Position numbers and translations under genes: made by a program. From Leptospira haakeii (GTDB lineage: Bacteria > Spirochaetota > Leptospiria > Leptospirales > Leptospiraceae): a DNA stretch of 64,000 nucleotides. Below are positions 55,132 to 64,000 of this stretch, piece by piece (positions within the stretch are counted from its first letter, which is position 1; every line of letters starts with the position of its first letter). The DNA lies in assembly GCF_002812045.1 (NCBI RefSeq), contig NZ_NPEG01000007.1, positions 62,001 to 126,000 on the forward strand. The letters run 5' to 3'. A model generated the notes under the pieces. That model did no database searches, was not told where the DNA came from, and worked only from the letters and a program-made list of their open reading frames with translations.

Positions 55132-55651
55132 TTTTTTGTTTGCCCTTATAGTATGCTTTTTCCAATAGCTGATTGGTTTTCTGGAGTCTTTCTACCACAA
55201 CTCCGGTAAGACTTAAAAGTATCTCGATTCCAATCTTAGGTTTGGTCTCTATAATTTCTTTTAAATCAGGCTGGAAAAATCCGAGTAAGGTAGAAGGTTC
55301 TTGCGCGACCGCAGTTGCTGTCCTTCTCTCCTCGGAGAACAAGGAAAGTTCTCCGAAGAATGAATGTTGATCAAGATGGGCCAGGTCCAATTCGACCCCG
55401 TCTCTAACAGAGCGGATCGCGACCTTTCCGTCAAAGATCATATAAAATCCTGCTCCGGCCTCTCCCTGTCTGAAAATTTCCTCTCCCTCTGAATATTGTC
55501 TAACGTGGACAAGCCTTGCTATCTCGTGCAAAGTCCTTCTTTTTAATTTTCCGAATACGGAGGTCTCTCGCAGGAAACGAATTATCTCAGGATTGGAGGT
55601 CCCTTTTTTCTTTATTATCTTTTTCCAGATGGGAAGTTGTAGGAAATTCAA
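55124..55651 (-). CDS. cyclic nucleotide-binding domain protein
   Basis: 175 residues, a single CNB domain: VFGKLKRRTLHEIARLVHVRQYSEGEEIFRQGEAGAGFYMIFDGKVAI, then the phosphate-binding cassette FFGELSLFSEERRTATAVAQEPSTLL. The cassette has E and R as in cAMP-binding proteins. No helix-turn-helix follows, so it is not a CRP-type transcription factor; a regulatory or partner role, perhaps for the permease encoded next to it, is inferred. Begins two bases after lspA. Confidence 0.93.
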   Translation of the reverse strand: MNFLQLPIWKKIIKKKGTSNPEIIRFLRETSVFGKLKRRTLHEIARLVHVRQYSEGEEIFRQGEAGAGFYMIFDGKVAIRSVRDGVELDLAHLDQHSFFGELSLFSEERRTATAVAQEPSTLLGFFQPDLKEIIETKPKIGIEILLSLTGVVVERLQKTNQLLEKAYYKGKQKNA

Positions 55652-55653
55652 AA

Positions 55654-56211
55654 CTACTTCTTATCCTCTTCGATTTTCATAGTCAGGATCAATATTACCA
55701 ACCCAACGCTTACGCAGGAGTCTGCGAAGTTGAAAGCAGGCCATCTATCAATCAAAAGCCAGTTCGGCCAATCAAAGTCTAGGAAGTCCACAACTCCGAT
55801 AAACCTTCCTTCATAACGATTTTCTACAAATCCGAACTCAGCTCCGATCCCGATAATTTTTACAAAAAACTTATCTATAAAATTTCCGAATGCTCCCGAC
55901 ATTACAAGAGCCCAACCTGCAGGATGTCCCAGATCAGAATTTTTCCAACGATACGCAATTAGAACTAAGATAGCAACCGCTGTTAGAGCCAAAGAGGTTC
56001 TTGGGAAGCCCTGAAAAAGACCCATCACAAAACCGGTATTGAAAGTCAGAGTTAAACGGAAAAAATCTCCGAGCAATTCGATCGGGTTATGAGGTCTTAG
56101 ATATAGTATAGCGATGTATTTGGTAACTAGATCTATAACTGTTCCAACAATCACGCTTATGATAAAGATAGGGGGATATACCTCTAAGAACTTCTTTTCG
56201 AAATATTTCAC
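55654..56211 (-). CDS. lspA: lipoprotein signal peptidase (signal peptidase II)
   Basis: 185 residues with four membrane helices; cleaves prolipoproteins after diacylglyceryl addition, needed for the many lipoproteins in this window. The catalytic aspartates lie in [12 protein letters not shown] and [14 protein letters not shown]. An extra segment between them ([19 protein letters not shown]) is longer than in the E. coli enzyme, as in other spirochaetes. It overlaps the AarF gene by four bases. Confidence 0.95.
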   Translation of the reverse strand: MKYFEKKFLEVYPPIFIISVIVGTVIDLVTKYIAILYLRPHNPIELLGDFFRLTLTFNTGFVMGLFQGFPRTSLALTAVAILVLIAYRWKNSDLGHPAGWALVMSGAFGNFIDKFFVKIIGIGAEFGFVENRYEGRFIGVVDFLDFDWPNWLLIDRWPAFNFADSCVSVGLVILILTMKIEEDKK

Positions 56212-57911
56212 TGACGATTCCTTTTAGAGCTGAATTTATTTTTGATAACGGATAGAGCAAGGAGGATTCCAAAGAAAACGGATACTCCGTAAGCCACCAT
56301 TGCTTGAGTTTCGATCCCTTTATCCAATCTATCGGTTCCATAATGGATACCAAAAAGTGTAAATGCGGCACTGATGATCTGATGACCTAAAGAATACATC
56401 TTCTTAGTATGTTGTTCCAGATCCGGAAGTTTATAGGCCTGCTTTCCTCGGTTTAAATTTTTAACCGCCTGTAATAATTCTCCAGGCAGAGAAACCGCCT
56501 GTCCCCAGATACCACCTTCCTGGACTAGAACCTTCTGCCATTGGTTCTCTCCTTGGAAGACCAGACCCTTAAATGGTTTTTCACCATAATCCAAAACAGT
56601 GCGGTATGGATCCAAATTTGCAGTAATTCCAACAAGAAGACCTAGAACTCTTTCCAATGGAACAAGAGCGGTCGGTAATTGGATCATTCGTAGAAGTCCA
56701 CGAAGACTTGAATTGATCTCTTTTAAAAATTTCAGATCTTCGGGAGTATGGATCTGTTCGAACTTAATATTCTTAAATGAATCCGTATCAGATAAAAACT
56801 TAGAAAGTTTTTCCATGGAATAACGGACTACTTCTTCCAACTTCTCTCTATCCGCTTTTTTAGAAACAAGTCCTAACTCGTCAAGAGCCTCAACAAGCGC
56901 AGGATAGTCCTTTGTCATTGCGCAAAGAATGATCTTTCTAAGAGCGATAGCTTGGCTAGGAGGGATTTCCCCTACTGCTCCGAAATCTATAAAACAAAGT
57001 TTTTCATCCGGAGTATAGATCATATTTCCCGGATGAGGATCTGCATGATAAAACCTATATTCAAATATCATAAGGATATAAGCTCTGATCAGAAGATCAA
57101 CCGGCCTCGACTTTGCTTGTCCTTTTTTTAAAGTACCAGCTTGAGTTATACGTTTCCCTTCTATAAATTGAGCGGTCAAAACGCTCTTTCCGCTCCACTC
57201 GGGAATTAACTTAGGAAAAACATAATCAGGCTCTTCCGCAAAATACCTAGCCATACGGTCCATGGACTCTGCTTCTAAACGAAGGTCTGTTTCTCTTCCT
57301 ACTAATTTTGCTATTTCCTTATGAACTATTTTGAAATCGAATGTGACCAAAAATCGGTTGATCCTTTTTAAGAACTTACGAACTGCCTTTAGATCTTTTT
57401 CGATAATATCTTCAATACCGGGATATAAAATTTTAACTGCTACTTTCTCTCCTTTAAAAGTGGCAGAATGAACTTGTGCGATGGACGCAGATGCAAGAGG
57501 AGTTTCTGAAATATCCGGAAACACTTCTGCGATTTCTTTCCCGAATTCTTTTTTGAATCTTACCTTAATTTCTAAAAATGGATGTGGAGGAACACGATCC
57601 TGTAAATCCTGCAAAGGTTCCGTAAAACTTTCAGGGAATAGGTGAGAAAGAGATGCGAAATACTGACCAAGTTTTACATACACTCCTCCCATTTTCAGGA
57701 AGAAGTCCCTACACTCGAATCCCAATGATTTATAAAATTCTAATTCTCTTTCCTCTCTTGATTTGGAAGAAAGAAACAATCTTACAAATTTATAATACCA
57801 GAATAGACTGAATATTTTTTTCCATAGAAAGAAGCTACCTCTATAGTATCTTCCTCTTGCGGAATAAGAAGGCAATTGATTTGAATTTGTAGATTGGGAA
57901 TTTGAAGGCAT
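56208..57911 (-). CDS. ABC1/AarF/UbiB-type atypical kinase
   Basis: 567 residues. The ABC1 motif [14 protein letters not shown] is near residue 95; kinase-like elements follow: [25 protein letters not shown] with the A-rich loop and lysine, [12 protein letters not shown], and [14 protein letters not shown] in place of DFG. Two C-terminal membrane segments ([18 protein letters not shown] and [19 protein letters not shown]) are typical of UbiB-like members. The family supports isoprenoid-quinone synthesis, probably by ATPase activity. The gene lies 11 bases after an oxidoreductase gene and overlaps lspA. Confidence 0.94.
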   Translation of the reverse strand: MPSNSQSTNSNQLPSYSARGRYYRGSFFLWKKIFSLFWYYKFVRLFLSSKSREERELEFYKSLGFECRDFFLKMGGVYVKLGQYFASLSHLFPESFTEPLQDLQDRVPPHPFLEIKVRFKKEFGKEIAEVFPDISETPLASASIAQVHSATFKGEKVAVKILYPGIEDIIEKDLKAVRKFLKRINRFLVTFDFKIVHKEIAKLVGRETDLRLEAESMDRMARYFAEEPDYVFPKLIPEWSGKSVLTAQFIEGKRITQAGTLKKGQAKSRPVDLLIRAYILMIFEYRFYHADPHPGNMIYTPDEKLCFIDFGAVGEIPPSQAIALRKIILCAMTKDYPALVEALDELGLVSKKADREKLEEVVRYSMEKLSKFLSDTDSFKNIKFEQIHTPEDLKFLKEINSSLRGLLRMIQLPTALVPLERVLGLLVGITANLDPYRTVLDYGEKPFKGLVFQGENQWQKVLVQEGGIWGQAVSLPGELLQAVKNLNRGKQAYKLPDLEQHTKKMYSLGHQIISAAFTLFGIHYGTDRLDKGIETQAMVAYGVSVFFGILLALSVIKNKFSSKRNRQ

Positions 57912-57922
57912 AGGTTTTAGAT

Positions 57923-58966
57923 TTACGAAACTGTTCTAATTTCGGCGACGGTTTTGATCTTATGTAAAAGTTCCATGATGCCTAGATTCTCTCCGATATC
58001 CCCGGTTATTCTTGCTGATTTTCCCGTAAGAACATTACGCATCTCCGCATAAAGGTTCATAAACGGGTTCGATCCGAGGAATGATTTTTCGGGAAATGAG
58101 ACTTCCGTCAAACTATTAAATCCCTTGTATTTCTTGGAAGGTTTAGAAACGAAAAGTCTCATACCATCGTTGGATAGAAGGATACGGGCCTCCGAGGTCA
58201 TAATATCCATCTCGAATTGAAAATACTTCCGAGCACCCCCAGCTTCCAAAAACACGGCGGGTCCGGACTTATATTCCAAGAATGCGAGTGCTCTATCTTC
58301 GATCGGGATTCCCTTTCGCCTAGTCAAAGAAGAACGGATCCGGTCCGGTTTTCCCAAAAACCAATAGATCAAATCAACCGCATGAGTTCCATCATGGAAT
58401 AATGGTCCAGTCCTTCCTTGGAAAGCCCTACCAGGGGCTAAGGCGGAAGTCAAAACGGAAGCGCGGATCGTACGAATTGGTCCGTACTTTTGAGAGTCCA
58501 AAACATGCTTTGCCCATACATATTTAGGATGGTACCTTCTCTCATGATTGATCCAAATTCGGATCCCTTTTTTACGGGAACTTTTTTCCAGATCCTTCGC
58601 TTGTAAAAAAGTTTCACAAACCGGTTTTTCTATCAGAAAATTCTTAACACCTCTTTCGATCCATTCGAGAGCATTTCTATAGTGAGATTCGGAAGGGCTC
58701 GAGATGATCGCAAGATCAGGCTTATATTTAGAAGGTAAATGATCAGGATCGGAGAAGGTGACGTGCTCTGGTAATTTCCACTGCTTACAAAACTTTTCCC
58801 TTTTATCCGGATTAGGATCGATACCTCCCAGAAACTCAAAATTCCTTTTACCCCAAGAAGAAAATAGAACACCGGAATGAGTGCAAGGTTTGGATCTATA
58901 CGGATCTTTTTCCAAGGAAGAAGCAATCCTTCCCAAACCGATTAAAACAACCTTGGTTTTTCGCAT
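57923..58966 (-). CDS. Gfo/Idh/MocA family oxidoreductase
   Basis: 347 residues. NAD(P)-binding Rossmann start VVLIGLGRIASSLEKD, then FLIEKPVCETFLQAKDLEK with the EKP catalytic-lysine motif and the C-terminal beta domain (HDGTHAVDLIYWFLG). The family oxidises sugars and inositols or reduces imines; an envelope-sugar role is possible because murF is divergent next door (inference). The ATG at 58966 fits the family start; the upstream TTG at 59002 has no better SD. Confidence 0.92.
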   Translation of the reverse strand: MRKTKVVLIGLGRIASSLEKDPYRSKPCTHSGVLFSSWGKRNFEFLGGIDPNPDKREKFCKQWKLPEHVTFSDPDHLPSKYKPDLAIISSPSESHYRNALEWIERGVKNFLIEKPVCETFLQAKDLEKSSRKKGIRIWINHERRYHPKYVWAKHVLDSQKYGPIRTIRASVLTSALAPGRAFQGRTGPLFHDGTHAVDLIYWFLGKPDRIRSSLTRRKGIPIEDRALAFLEYKSGPAVFLEAGGARKYFQFEMDIMTSEARILLSNDGMRLFVSKPSKKYKGFNSLTEVSFPEKSFLGSNPFMNLYAEMRNVLTGKSARITGDIGENLGIMELLHKIKTVAEIRTVS

Positions 58967-59057
58967 CCCGCATACTTGAAAACCGGAACCGGAAGCTTGC
59001 AAGAGGAATTTTTAAAAATAGACTGCGAGTATTTTAGGTAGGAAGATATTGGGTCTG

Positions 59058-60470
59058 ATGAAAGCCCCATTCCAATACGATCCTGAAACAGTAAGAAGGA
59101 TACTACAAAGTCCATCCGACTTTTCCTTTCAAAAAGAATCGGAGATCACAAACATCAGTACAGCATCCGGAATGGTGGAGCCTGGGTCCTTATTCGTACC
59201 TTTAAGAGGAAATAGGGACGGACATGAATTTATATTAGATGCCTTGGAAAAAGGAGCCTCGTATTTTTTATGTGAGAAGGATCATCCAATTTTGGAAAGC
59301 CTTAGCTCAGAACAAAGATCAAAAGCGATCCAAGTCAAAGACACATTACTCTCTTTAGGAAAGCTCGCTACATTCCATAGATCCAGATTTAATCCGATAT
59401 TGATCGCGGTCACAGGTTCCAGCGGAAAAACCACCACAAAAGAGATCTTATCCTCTTGCCTTTCCCCTTTGGAAGAAGGTTTGCTGGTCACTGAAAAAAA
59501 TTATAATAACGAGATAGGAGTTCCATTCACGTTATTCAATATCAACTCTAAGACTAGATACGTAGTGTGTGAGATGGGAATGAACCATGCTGGTGAAATT
59601 TCCAGACTGACCAAAATGGCAAGACCGGATTATTCACTCATCACTACTATTGGGACAGCACATATAGAATTATTAGGTTCCAGAAAAGGGATCGCAAAAG
59701 CGAAAGCAGAAGTCCTGGAAGGAATGAACAAAGGTGGATTGCTATTCTATCCAGAAACGGGAGAATATAAGAATTTCCTAAAGCGCCGATGCCTACGTTA
59801 CGGGATCAAGTTCAAATCGGTCCCGCTTAAAAGAAGAATAGAGATATTAGAAACCAATCGGGACGGATTTAAGATCTCATTCTTAAATTCTATACTGGAT
59901 TGGAGCCTACCCGGGATCAAGTTACTGGAAAACCTAGCGTTATGTGTTTCCCTTTTGGAAGATATTGGAACTCCTACTGAATGGATACAGAACGGCATTA
60001 AAAACTTTAGAGCCGGCGACAAACGTTTGGATTTCCAGGTAGGGAATTATAAAATCCTGAACGACACATATAATGCAAATAGAGAATCCATGTTATCTTC
60101 CCTAGAGGCATGTTCACAGATATCTGGAGAAGAAGGATTTTACGCAGTGTTAGGTGACATGAAAGAAGTGGGGAATTATTCCCGCAAATTCCATACCGAG
60201 ATCGGAAGTTTTGCAGCAAGTTTAAAGAACTGCAAAGGTATCTTTCTATTCGGAACAGAATCTTCTCACGCACTCAAGAGTTTCCGAAAAAAAGCAAATC
60301 AGGGACTTCTATCCTTCTCCTTTTCAGGCGATGAAGAAGGACTCAAAAACTTAGTAGATACGATCCGTAAAGAAGTGCCTCCCGGCTCTTATCTTTTAGC
60401 AAAGGCGTCCAGAGGAATGAGATTAGAAAGAGCGGTAGAAGAATTAAATTCCAGGACCAACGGTTCTTAA
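59058..60470 (+). CDS. murF: UDP-N-acetylmuramoyl-tripeptide--D-alanyl-D-alanine ligase
   Basis: 470 residues; adds D-Ala-D-Ala to the UDP-MurNAc-tripeptide in the cytoplasm. The ATP-binding loop AVTGSSGKTTTKEILSS, the substrate segment YNNEIGVPFTLF, ATYNAN-type NDTYNANRESM and the end KASRGMRLERAVEEL are diagnostic. Start is either the ATG at 59058 or a TTG at 59049; AGGAAG precedes both. It is followed by purE after 47 bases. Confidence 0.97.
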   Translation: MKAPFQYDPETVRRILQSPSDFSFQKESEITNISTASGMVEPGSLFVPLRGNRDGHEFILDALEKGASYFLCEKDHPILESLSSEQRSKAIQVKDTLLSLGKLATFHRSRFNPILIAVTGSSGKTTTKEILSSCLSPLEEGLLVTEKNYNNEIGVPFTLFNINSKTRYVVCEMGMNHAGEISRLTKMARPDYSLITTIGTAHIELLGSRKGIAKAKAEVLEGMNKGGLLFYPETGEYKNFLKRRCLRYGIKFKSVPLKRRIEILETNRDGFKISFLNSILDWSLPGIKLLENLALCVSLLEDIGTPTEWIQNGIKNFRAGDKRLDFQVGNYKILNDTYNANRESMLSSLEACSQISGEEGFYAVLGDMKEVGNYSRKFHTEIGSFAASLKNCKGIFLFGTESSHALKSFRKKANQGLLSFSFSGDEEGLKNLVDTIRKEVPPGSYLLAKASRGMRLERAVEELNSRTNGS

Positions 60471-60517
60471 ATGTTTTCGGACTTGCCTAGAGATCGATCT
60501 TAAGGGAATTTGCAAGT

Positions 60518-61006
60518 GTGAAAACGAAAGTTGCTATTATAATGGGAAGCAGTTCCGATTGGGAAACCATGAAAGAAGCGGTTACCGTCCTAAAACTGTT
60601 TGGAATAGAATGTCATACCGAAATCGTATCCGCACATCGTTCTCCAGAGTTATTATTCGAATTTTCTAAATCTGCAAGATCCAAAGGTTTTGAGATCATC
60701 ATCGCTGGCGCTGGTGGAGCCGCACATCTTCCTGGAATGGTGGCTTCTCTCACTACTCTACCCGTGCTCGGTGTACCTGTACAAAGCAAGGCCTTATCAG
60801 GAATGGACAGTCTTTTATCCATAGTGCAGATGCCAGGAGGAGTTCCAGTCGGAACACTTGCGATCGGAACTGCAGGAGCAAAAAACGCGGGACTACTCGC
60901 TGCAAGAATATTGTCCTTACAAGACGAAACATTATCACAAAAATTGGAACAATACAGAAACGATATCAGAGAAGAAGCATTGTCCAAAAATAAAGACCTG
61001 ATATGA
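60518..61006 (+). CDS. purE: 5-(carboxyamino)imidazole ribonucleotide mutase, class I PurE
   Basis: 162 residues, with [19 protein letters not shown], and [26 protein letters not shown]. Starts at GTG 60518 with AAGGGAA about ten bases upstream. Works with PurK, whose ATG overlaps its stop (ATGA). Confidence 0.98.
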   Translation: MKTKVAIIMGSSSDWETMKEAVTVLKLFGIECHTEIVSAHRSPELLFEFSKSARSKGFEIIIAGAGGAAHLPGMVASLTTLPVLGVPVQSKALSGMDSLLSIVQMPGGVPVGTLAIGTAGAKNAGLLAARILSLQDETLSQKLEQYRNDIREEALSKNKDLI

Positions 61007-62127
61007 CAAAAATTCTAGTTCCTCCTGCAAGACTTGGAGTGATGGGATCAGGACAACTCGGAAGAATGTTCGCCCAAGAAGCAATCCGAATGGGTTATCT
61101 GGTATCCGTTTATTCTCCCGAAAGAAACAGTCCTGCTTCCTTAGCCGGAGCTTCCGAAACAGTTGCTCCTTATGAGGACGAAAGCTCACTTCAAACATTT
61201 CTAAAGTCCGTAGACGCACTTACATTCGAATTCGAGAATATACCAGGCGCGGAATTAAATTTTATCTCCGAATATTCAAAAAAAAATTCTCTTCCGGTTT
61301 TCCCGAGTCCCGAGTGCATCCGCATCGCACAACATAGGATCAGAGAAAAAACATTATTTTCTAAATTAGAACTTCCTACTGTACCTTTTTATCCGATCAC
61401 AAACAAAGGAGAAGCAACAAAGGCAGCAGAGACATCCAAGTTCCCTGCAGTATTAAAAACTTCTTCCTTCGGTTACGACGGAAAAGGACAAACTAAATTC
61501 AAAACCAAAGAAGAATTCAGAGCCTGGGTTGGTTCACTCGGACAAGAACCGTTAGATCTAATCTTAGAAGAATGGTATGAATTCGATAAAGAAGGTTCTG
61601 TGATCTTAGCAAGAGATCAAAAGGGAAATATACTTTGTTATTCCCCTTCCGAAAATATTCACAAAAATCATATTTTGGATACGACCATTCATCCTGGAAA
61701 TTTTTCGGACTCGATCAAAAAACAAATGATAGAATCCGCTAAAATCCTGGCAGAAGGAATAGATTATGTTGGTGTATTCGGATTAGAATTTTTTATCAAA
61801 GGTGATAAAATTGTTCTAAATGAATTTGCTCCTAGACCGCATAACTCAGGTCATTTTTCCCAAAACGGAGCAAATATCTCTCAGTTCCAACTTCAATTGA
61901 GATGTCTTACAGGACTTCCCCTTCCTTCTGAACTTTCTTCTCAACCTTCTTCCATGAAAAATATCTTAGGACAAGATTATCTACCTGATTCCACTCTTTG
62001 GGCGAAGTATCTTTCGGATGAAAGGTACACTCTACATCTTTACGGCAAGTCCGATCCAAGACAGGATCGTAAGATGGGGCATTGGAATTATGTGGGAGAT
62101 AAAGCGGAGAAGGCGTTTCCTCAGTAA
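61003..62127 (+). CDS. purK: 5-(carboxyamino)imidazole ribonucleotide synthase
   Basis: 374 residues, ATP-grasp fold. N-terminal [20 protein letters not shown], central [15 protein letters not shown] and [31 protein letters not shown] are typical. It makes N5-CAIR from AIR, bicarbonate and ATP, supplying PurE. Overlaps purE by four bases. Confidence 0.97.
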   Translation: MTKILVPPARLGVMGSGQLGRMFAQEAIRMGYLVSVYSPERNSPASLAGASETVAPYEDESSLQTFLKSVDALTFEFENIPGAELNFISEYSKKNSLPVFPSPECIRIAQHRIREKTLFSKLELPTVPFYPITNKGEATKAAETSKFPAVLKTSSFGYDGKGQTKFKTKEEFRAWVGSLGQEPLDLILEEWYEFDKEGSVILARDQKGNILCYSPSENIHKNHILDTTIHPGNFSDSIKKQMIESAKILAEGIDYVGVFGLEFFIKGDKIVLNEFAPRPHNSGHFSQNGANISQFQLQLRCLTGLPLPSELSSQPSSMKNILGQDYLPDSTLWAKYLSDERYTLHLYGKSDPRQDRKMGHWNYVGDKAEKAFPQ

Positions 62128-62200
62128 TCTCTTATAGTCTTTTTTACTTGGAAGATTGAAAACCATTTCCCAAACGAAACAATGCTAACCAAGAAATATA

Positions 62201-62232
62201 TTGACGCTTGCAAAAAGTAAACTTTTCTATTA
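62201..62232 (+). promoter_or_regulatory. possible promoter of the glycosyltransferase gene
   Basis: TTGACG at 62201-62206 is followed after 17 bases by TTTCTATTAG. The spacer contains AAAAGT-AA-ACTTTT, a small perfect palindrome. Only the -35 is convincing. Confidence 0.35.
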
Positions 62233-62236
62233 GTTA

Positions 62237-63361
62237 TTGAGCAATAAAAATTTATCAAAACCAAGATTACTATTTATTTCAAGAAAATGGCCACCCGCTA
62301 TTGGGGGAATGGAAACTTATTCCTTTGAGCTTTATTCTGGCTTATTGACTAAGTATAATATAAAACTTTTAACTCTTCCAGGAAAAAGCAATGGCAAGCC
62401 TCCTACCTTATTATCACTAGGGATTTTTATCGCAAAAGTAACTCTATTTTGCTTATTGTATGGACCAAAATTCGATCGGATCGTATTTACTGATACACTT
62501 TTGTTTCCGGCTGCCTTTGTTCATTTTTTAGTAAATAGAAAGGCAAAACGTATCTCAGTCTTACATGGACTGGATTTAGTATATTCGAATCGGAATGGAT
62601 TTAGTTCAATTATATACGGATTCGTTCTTAATTTAATTGTAAGTATCCGAAAGATTTTCTTTAAAATTGTTACAAATTCACGTTCAACACAATCTTTAGC
62701 AATTTCAAAAGGATTTGATAATACGTTAATTATTGTACCCTCATTACCAAACCAAGGGTTCACTTCTAATCTACCTAATGTTTTCACAAAGCCGGATAAA
62801 TATTCGGTCAGTAAACATCCAATTTTTTACTTCGGAAGATTAATCCCTCGAAAAGGCTCTTTGTGGTTTGCTAAAGAAGTTTTACCCAATTTACCTGATG
62901 AAGTATGCTTTTTCATTTCCGGTACCATAAACGATCCTGCATATGCTGAAGAATTATTTTCCTGCCCTAAGGTAGTATATTTAGGAACAATCCCAGGAAA
63001 CGAAATTGTAAATTATATTCGTTATAGCTCTCTGGTAGTTATGCCTAACATAAAAATCCCCGAGAGCACTGACAGAGAAGGATTCGGATTAGTGGCCATC
63101 GAAGCCTCGTCTGTTGGATGCAGATTGATCGCGAGCGATTTGGAAGGCCTATCAGATGCGGTTAAAGACGGTGTTACCGGTTTTCAAGTTTCTCCCAATG
63201 ACCCCGTAAAATGGATCGATAAAATCCTAGAATTACTTTCTCAGTCACAAAAAGAAAAAGAAGAATGGACCCGCTCTTCCGCGGCCGCCACCAGGGAAAT
63301 CTATTCTCAATCCTTAATGGTGAGTAAATTTTCAGATTTGTTAGAATCCGAATCAAATTAG
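62237..63361 (+). CDS. GT4-family glycosyltransferase
   Basis: 374 residues, GT-B fold. N-terminal SRKWPPAIGGMETYSFELYSGL is the acceptor-domain loop; the donor domain has IFYFGRLIPRKGSLWF and the motif TDREGFGLVAIEASSVGCRLIASDLEGLSDAV with the conserved E-x7-E. It transfers an activated sugar, probably to a surface polysaccharide. The start is a TTG at 62237 without an SD; no ATG exists before the conserved loop. Base composition is more AT-rich than the purK side. The next gene begins nine bases downstream. Confidence 0.93.
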   Translation: MSNKNLSKPRLLFISRKWPPAIGGMETYSFELYSGLLTKYNIKLLTLPGKSNGKPPTLLSLGIFIAKVTLFCLLYGPKFDRIVFTDTLLFPAAFVHFLVNRKAKRISVLHGLDLVYSNRNGFSSIIYGFVLNLIVSIRKIFFKIVTNSRSTQSLAISKGFDNTLIIVPSLPNQGFTSNLPNVFTKPDKYSVSKHPIFYFGRLIPRKGSLWFAKEVLPNLPDEVCFFISGTINDPAYAEELFSCPKVVYLGTIPGNEIVNYIRYSSLVVMPNIKIPESTDREGFGLVAIEASSVGCRLIASDLEGLSDAVKDGVTGFQVSPNDPVKWIDKILELLSQSQKEKEEWTRSSAAATREIYSQSLMVSKFSDLLESESN

Positions 63362-63369
63362 AAATAACG

Positions 63370-64000
63370 ATGGCAAAATCAGAAAATACGGATTTAAAAC
63401 CGCATGCGATTTTAGATGAAAGCTCAAGATATCAAAAAGCGAAAAAAATCCATCTTCTTGCAGAAAAATTCGGACTACGTAAGAAAGGGACCTTACTCGA
63501 AGTGGGGACCGGATCCGGTTTTATCGCTGCTTATTTTACGAAAATATTTGCAGAAGTAAATTCTGTCGATGTGAATGATCAAAGACAAACTGTCGAAAAC
63601 ATACGTTTCAAAAAAATAGAAGACACAAAACTTCCTTTTAAAGAGGAATACTTTGATTTAGTAATTACAAATCATGTTATAGAGCACGTTGGCAATTATG
63701 AAAAGCAAATAGATCATCTGAAAGAAATCTCCAGAGTATTAAAAAAAGATGGGATGTTATATTTGGCTGTCCCTAATCGTTGGAGACTCATTGAACCTCA
63801 TTATAAACTACCTTTGCTGAGTTGGCTCCCACGTTTTTTTTCTGATTTATATGTAAGACTAAGTGGGGAAGGAGATTTTTATGATTGCTTCCCACTCTCA
63901 AGATCGGCCGCATTTTCGATTTTAAAAGAGACTGGATTCGAAGTAAAAGAGGCAACATTGGAGGCAATCCAGATATACGCGGAAATAGAGTCCCAACATC
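63370..64000 (+). CDS. SAM-dependent methyltransferase, 5' part only
   Basis: The frame opens at ATG 63370 and stays open for 210 codons to the window edge. Motif I is LLEVGTGSGFIAAYF near residue 47, followed by NSVDVND, LPFKEEYFDLVITNHVIEHV (Methyltransf_11-type) and the post-motif KKDGMLYLAVPNRWRLIEPHY. This layout is common for methyltransferases in glycan clusters. The C-terminus is missing because the window ends. Confidence 0.88.
   Translation, partial: MAKSENTDLKPHAILDESSRYQKAKKIHLLAEKFGLRKKGTLLEVGTGSGFIAAYFTKIFAEVNSVDVNDQRQTVENIRFKKIEDTKLPFKEEYFDLVITNHVIEHVGNYEKQIDHLKEISRVLKKDGMLYLAVPNRWRLIEPHYKLPLLSWLPRFFSDLYVRLSGEGDFYDCFPLSRSAAFSILKETGFEVKEATLEAIQIYAEIESQH

Noticed and set aside
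1..64000. CRISPR arrays, tRNA or rRNA genes, insertion sequences, prophage or toxin-antitoxin pairs
   Set aside because: No regularly spaced repeats, cloverleaf-like segments, rRNA-like sequence, transposase or phage proteins were recognised in reading the window.

Overview
The window looks like chromosomal DNA from a Leptospira species. The base composition is about 40% GC by eye. It has an abundance of signal-peptide lipoproteins with relaxed lipoboxes, endostatin-like lipoproteins of the kind known from Leptospira, split M16 peptidases, frequent TTG/GTG starts and weak ribosome binding sites. No rRNA, tRNA, CRISPR array, transposase or prophage was seen. Most of the window is housekeeping or conserved; the species cannot be named from the sequence alone.

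Layout. 0.02-5.4 kb: a minus-strand run of two M16 peptidases, a metallo-beta-lactamase-fold hydrolase and an O-methyltransferase, then a secreted coiled protein. 5.4-7.0 kb: two small lipoproteins facing a secreted DsbD-N-like protein across a terminator. 7.0-11.2 kb: rplM-rpsI, a terminator-like hairpin, alaS and yajQ. 11.3-14.3 kb: a DUF5683-like envelope protein, a tandem pair of endostatin-like lipoproteins and a YceI protein. 14.4-17.9 kb: thiL, an OPA-type transporter and a DUF418 membrane protein. 17.9-23.4 kb: a large six-PAS hybrid histidine kinase, a MAPEG protein, a lipoprotein and an SseB-like protein. 23.4-35.0 kb: a 12-gene respiratory complex I operon (nuoABCDEFHJKLMN) with no nuoG or nuoI. 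35.0-35.5 kb: a 505-base gene-free region with two inverted copies of a dyad and a longer palindrome, in front of maoC-marR. 36.4-41.9 kb: an unaccompanied N6-adenine DNA methyltransferase, an ankyrin protein, an amidase, a small membrane protein and a flavin reductase. 41.9-47.5 kb: purL, an LRR lipoprotein and ileS. 47.5-49.4 kb: DUF1003 protein, lipoprotein and STAS protein. 49.5-54.0 kb: a 609-residue unknown protein, a degenerate nitrilase-like protein and a DUF485/ActP-type symporter pair. 54.0-59.0 kb: a minus-strand operon of an oxidoreductase, an AarF kinase, lspA, a cyclic-nucleotide-binding protein and an AI-2E-family permease. 59.0-64.0 kb: murF, purE-purK, then a more AT-rich glycosyltransferase and a methyltransferase cut by the window edge, probably the start of a surface-glycan cluster.

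How the genes work together. Complex I supplies proton-motive force. alaS, ileS, rplM and rpsI serve translation; purL, purE, purK and thiL serve nucleotide and cofactor synthesis; murF and lspA serve envelope assembly, the latter maturing the many lipoproteins seen here. The points most worth a second look are a slippery A-run at the M16A/M16B junction that could fuse the two proteins by -1 frameshifting, the missing NuoG/NuoI, the paired inverted AGAAC-N4-GTTCT sites between nuoA and maoC-marR, and the tandem endostatin-like lipoproteins.
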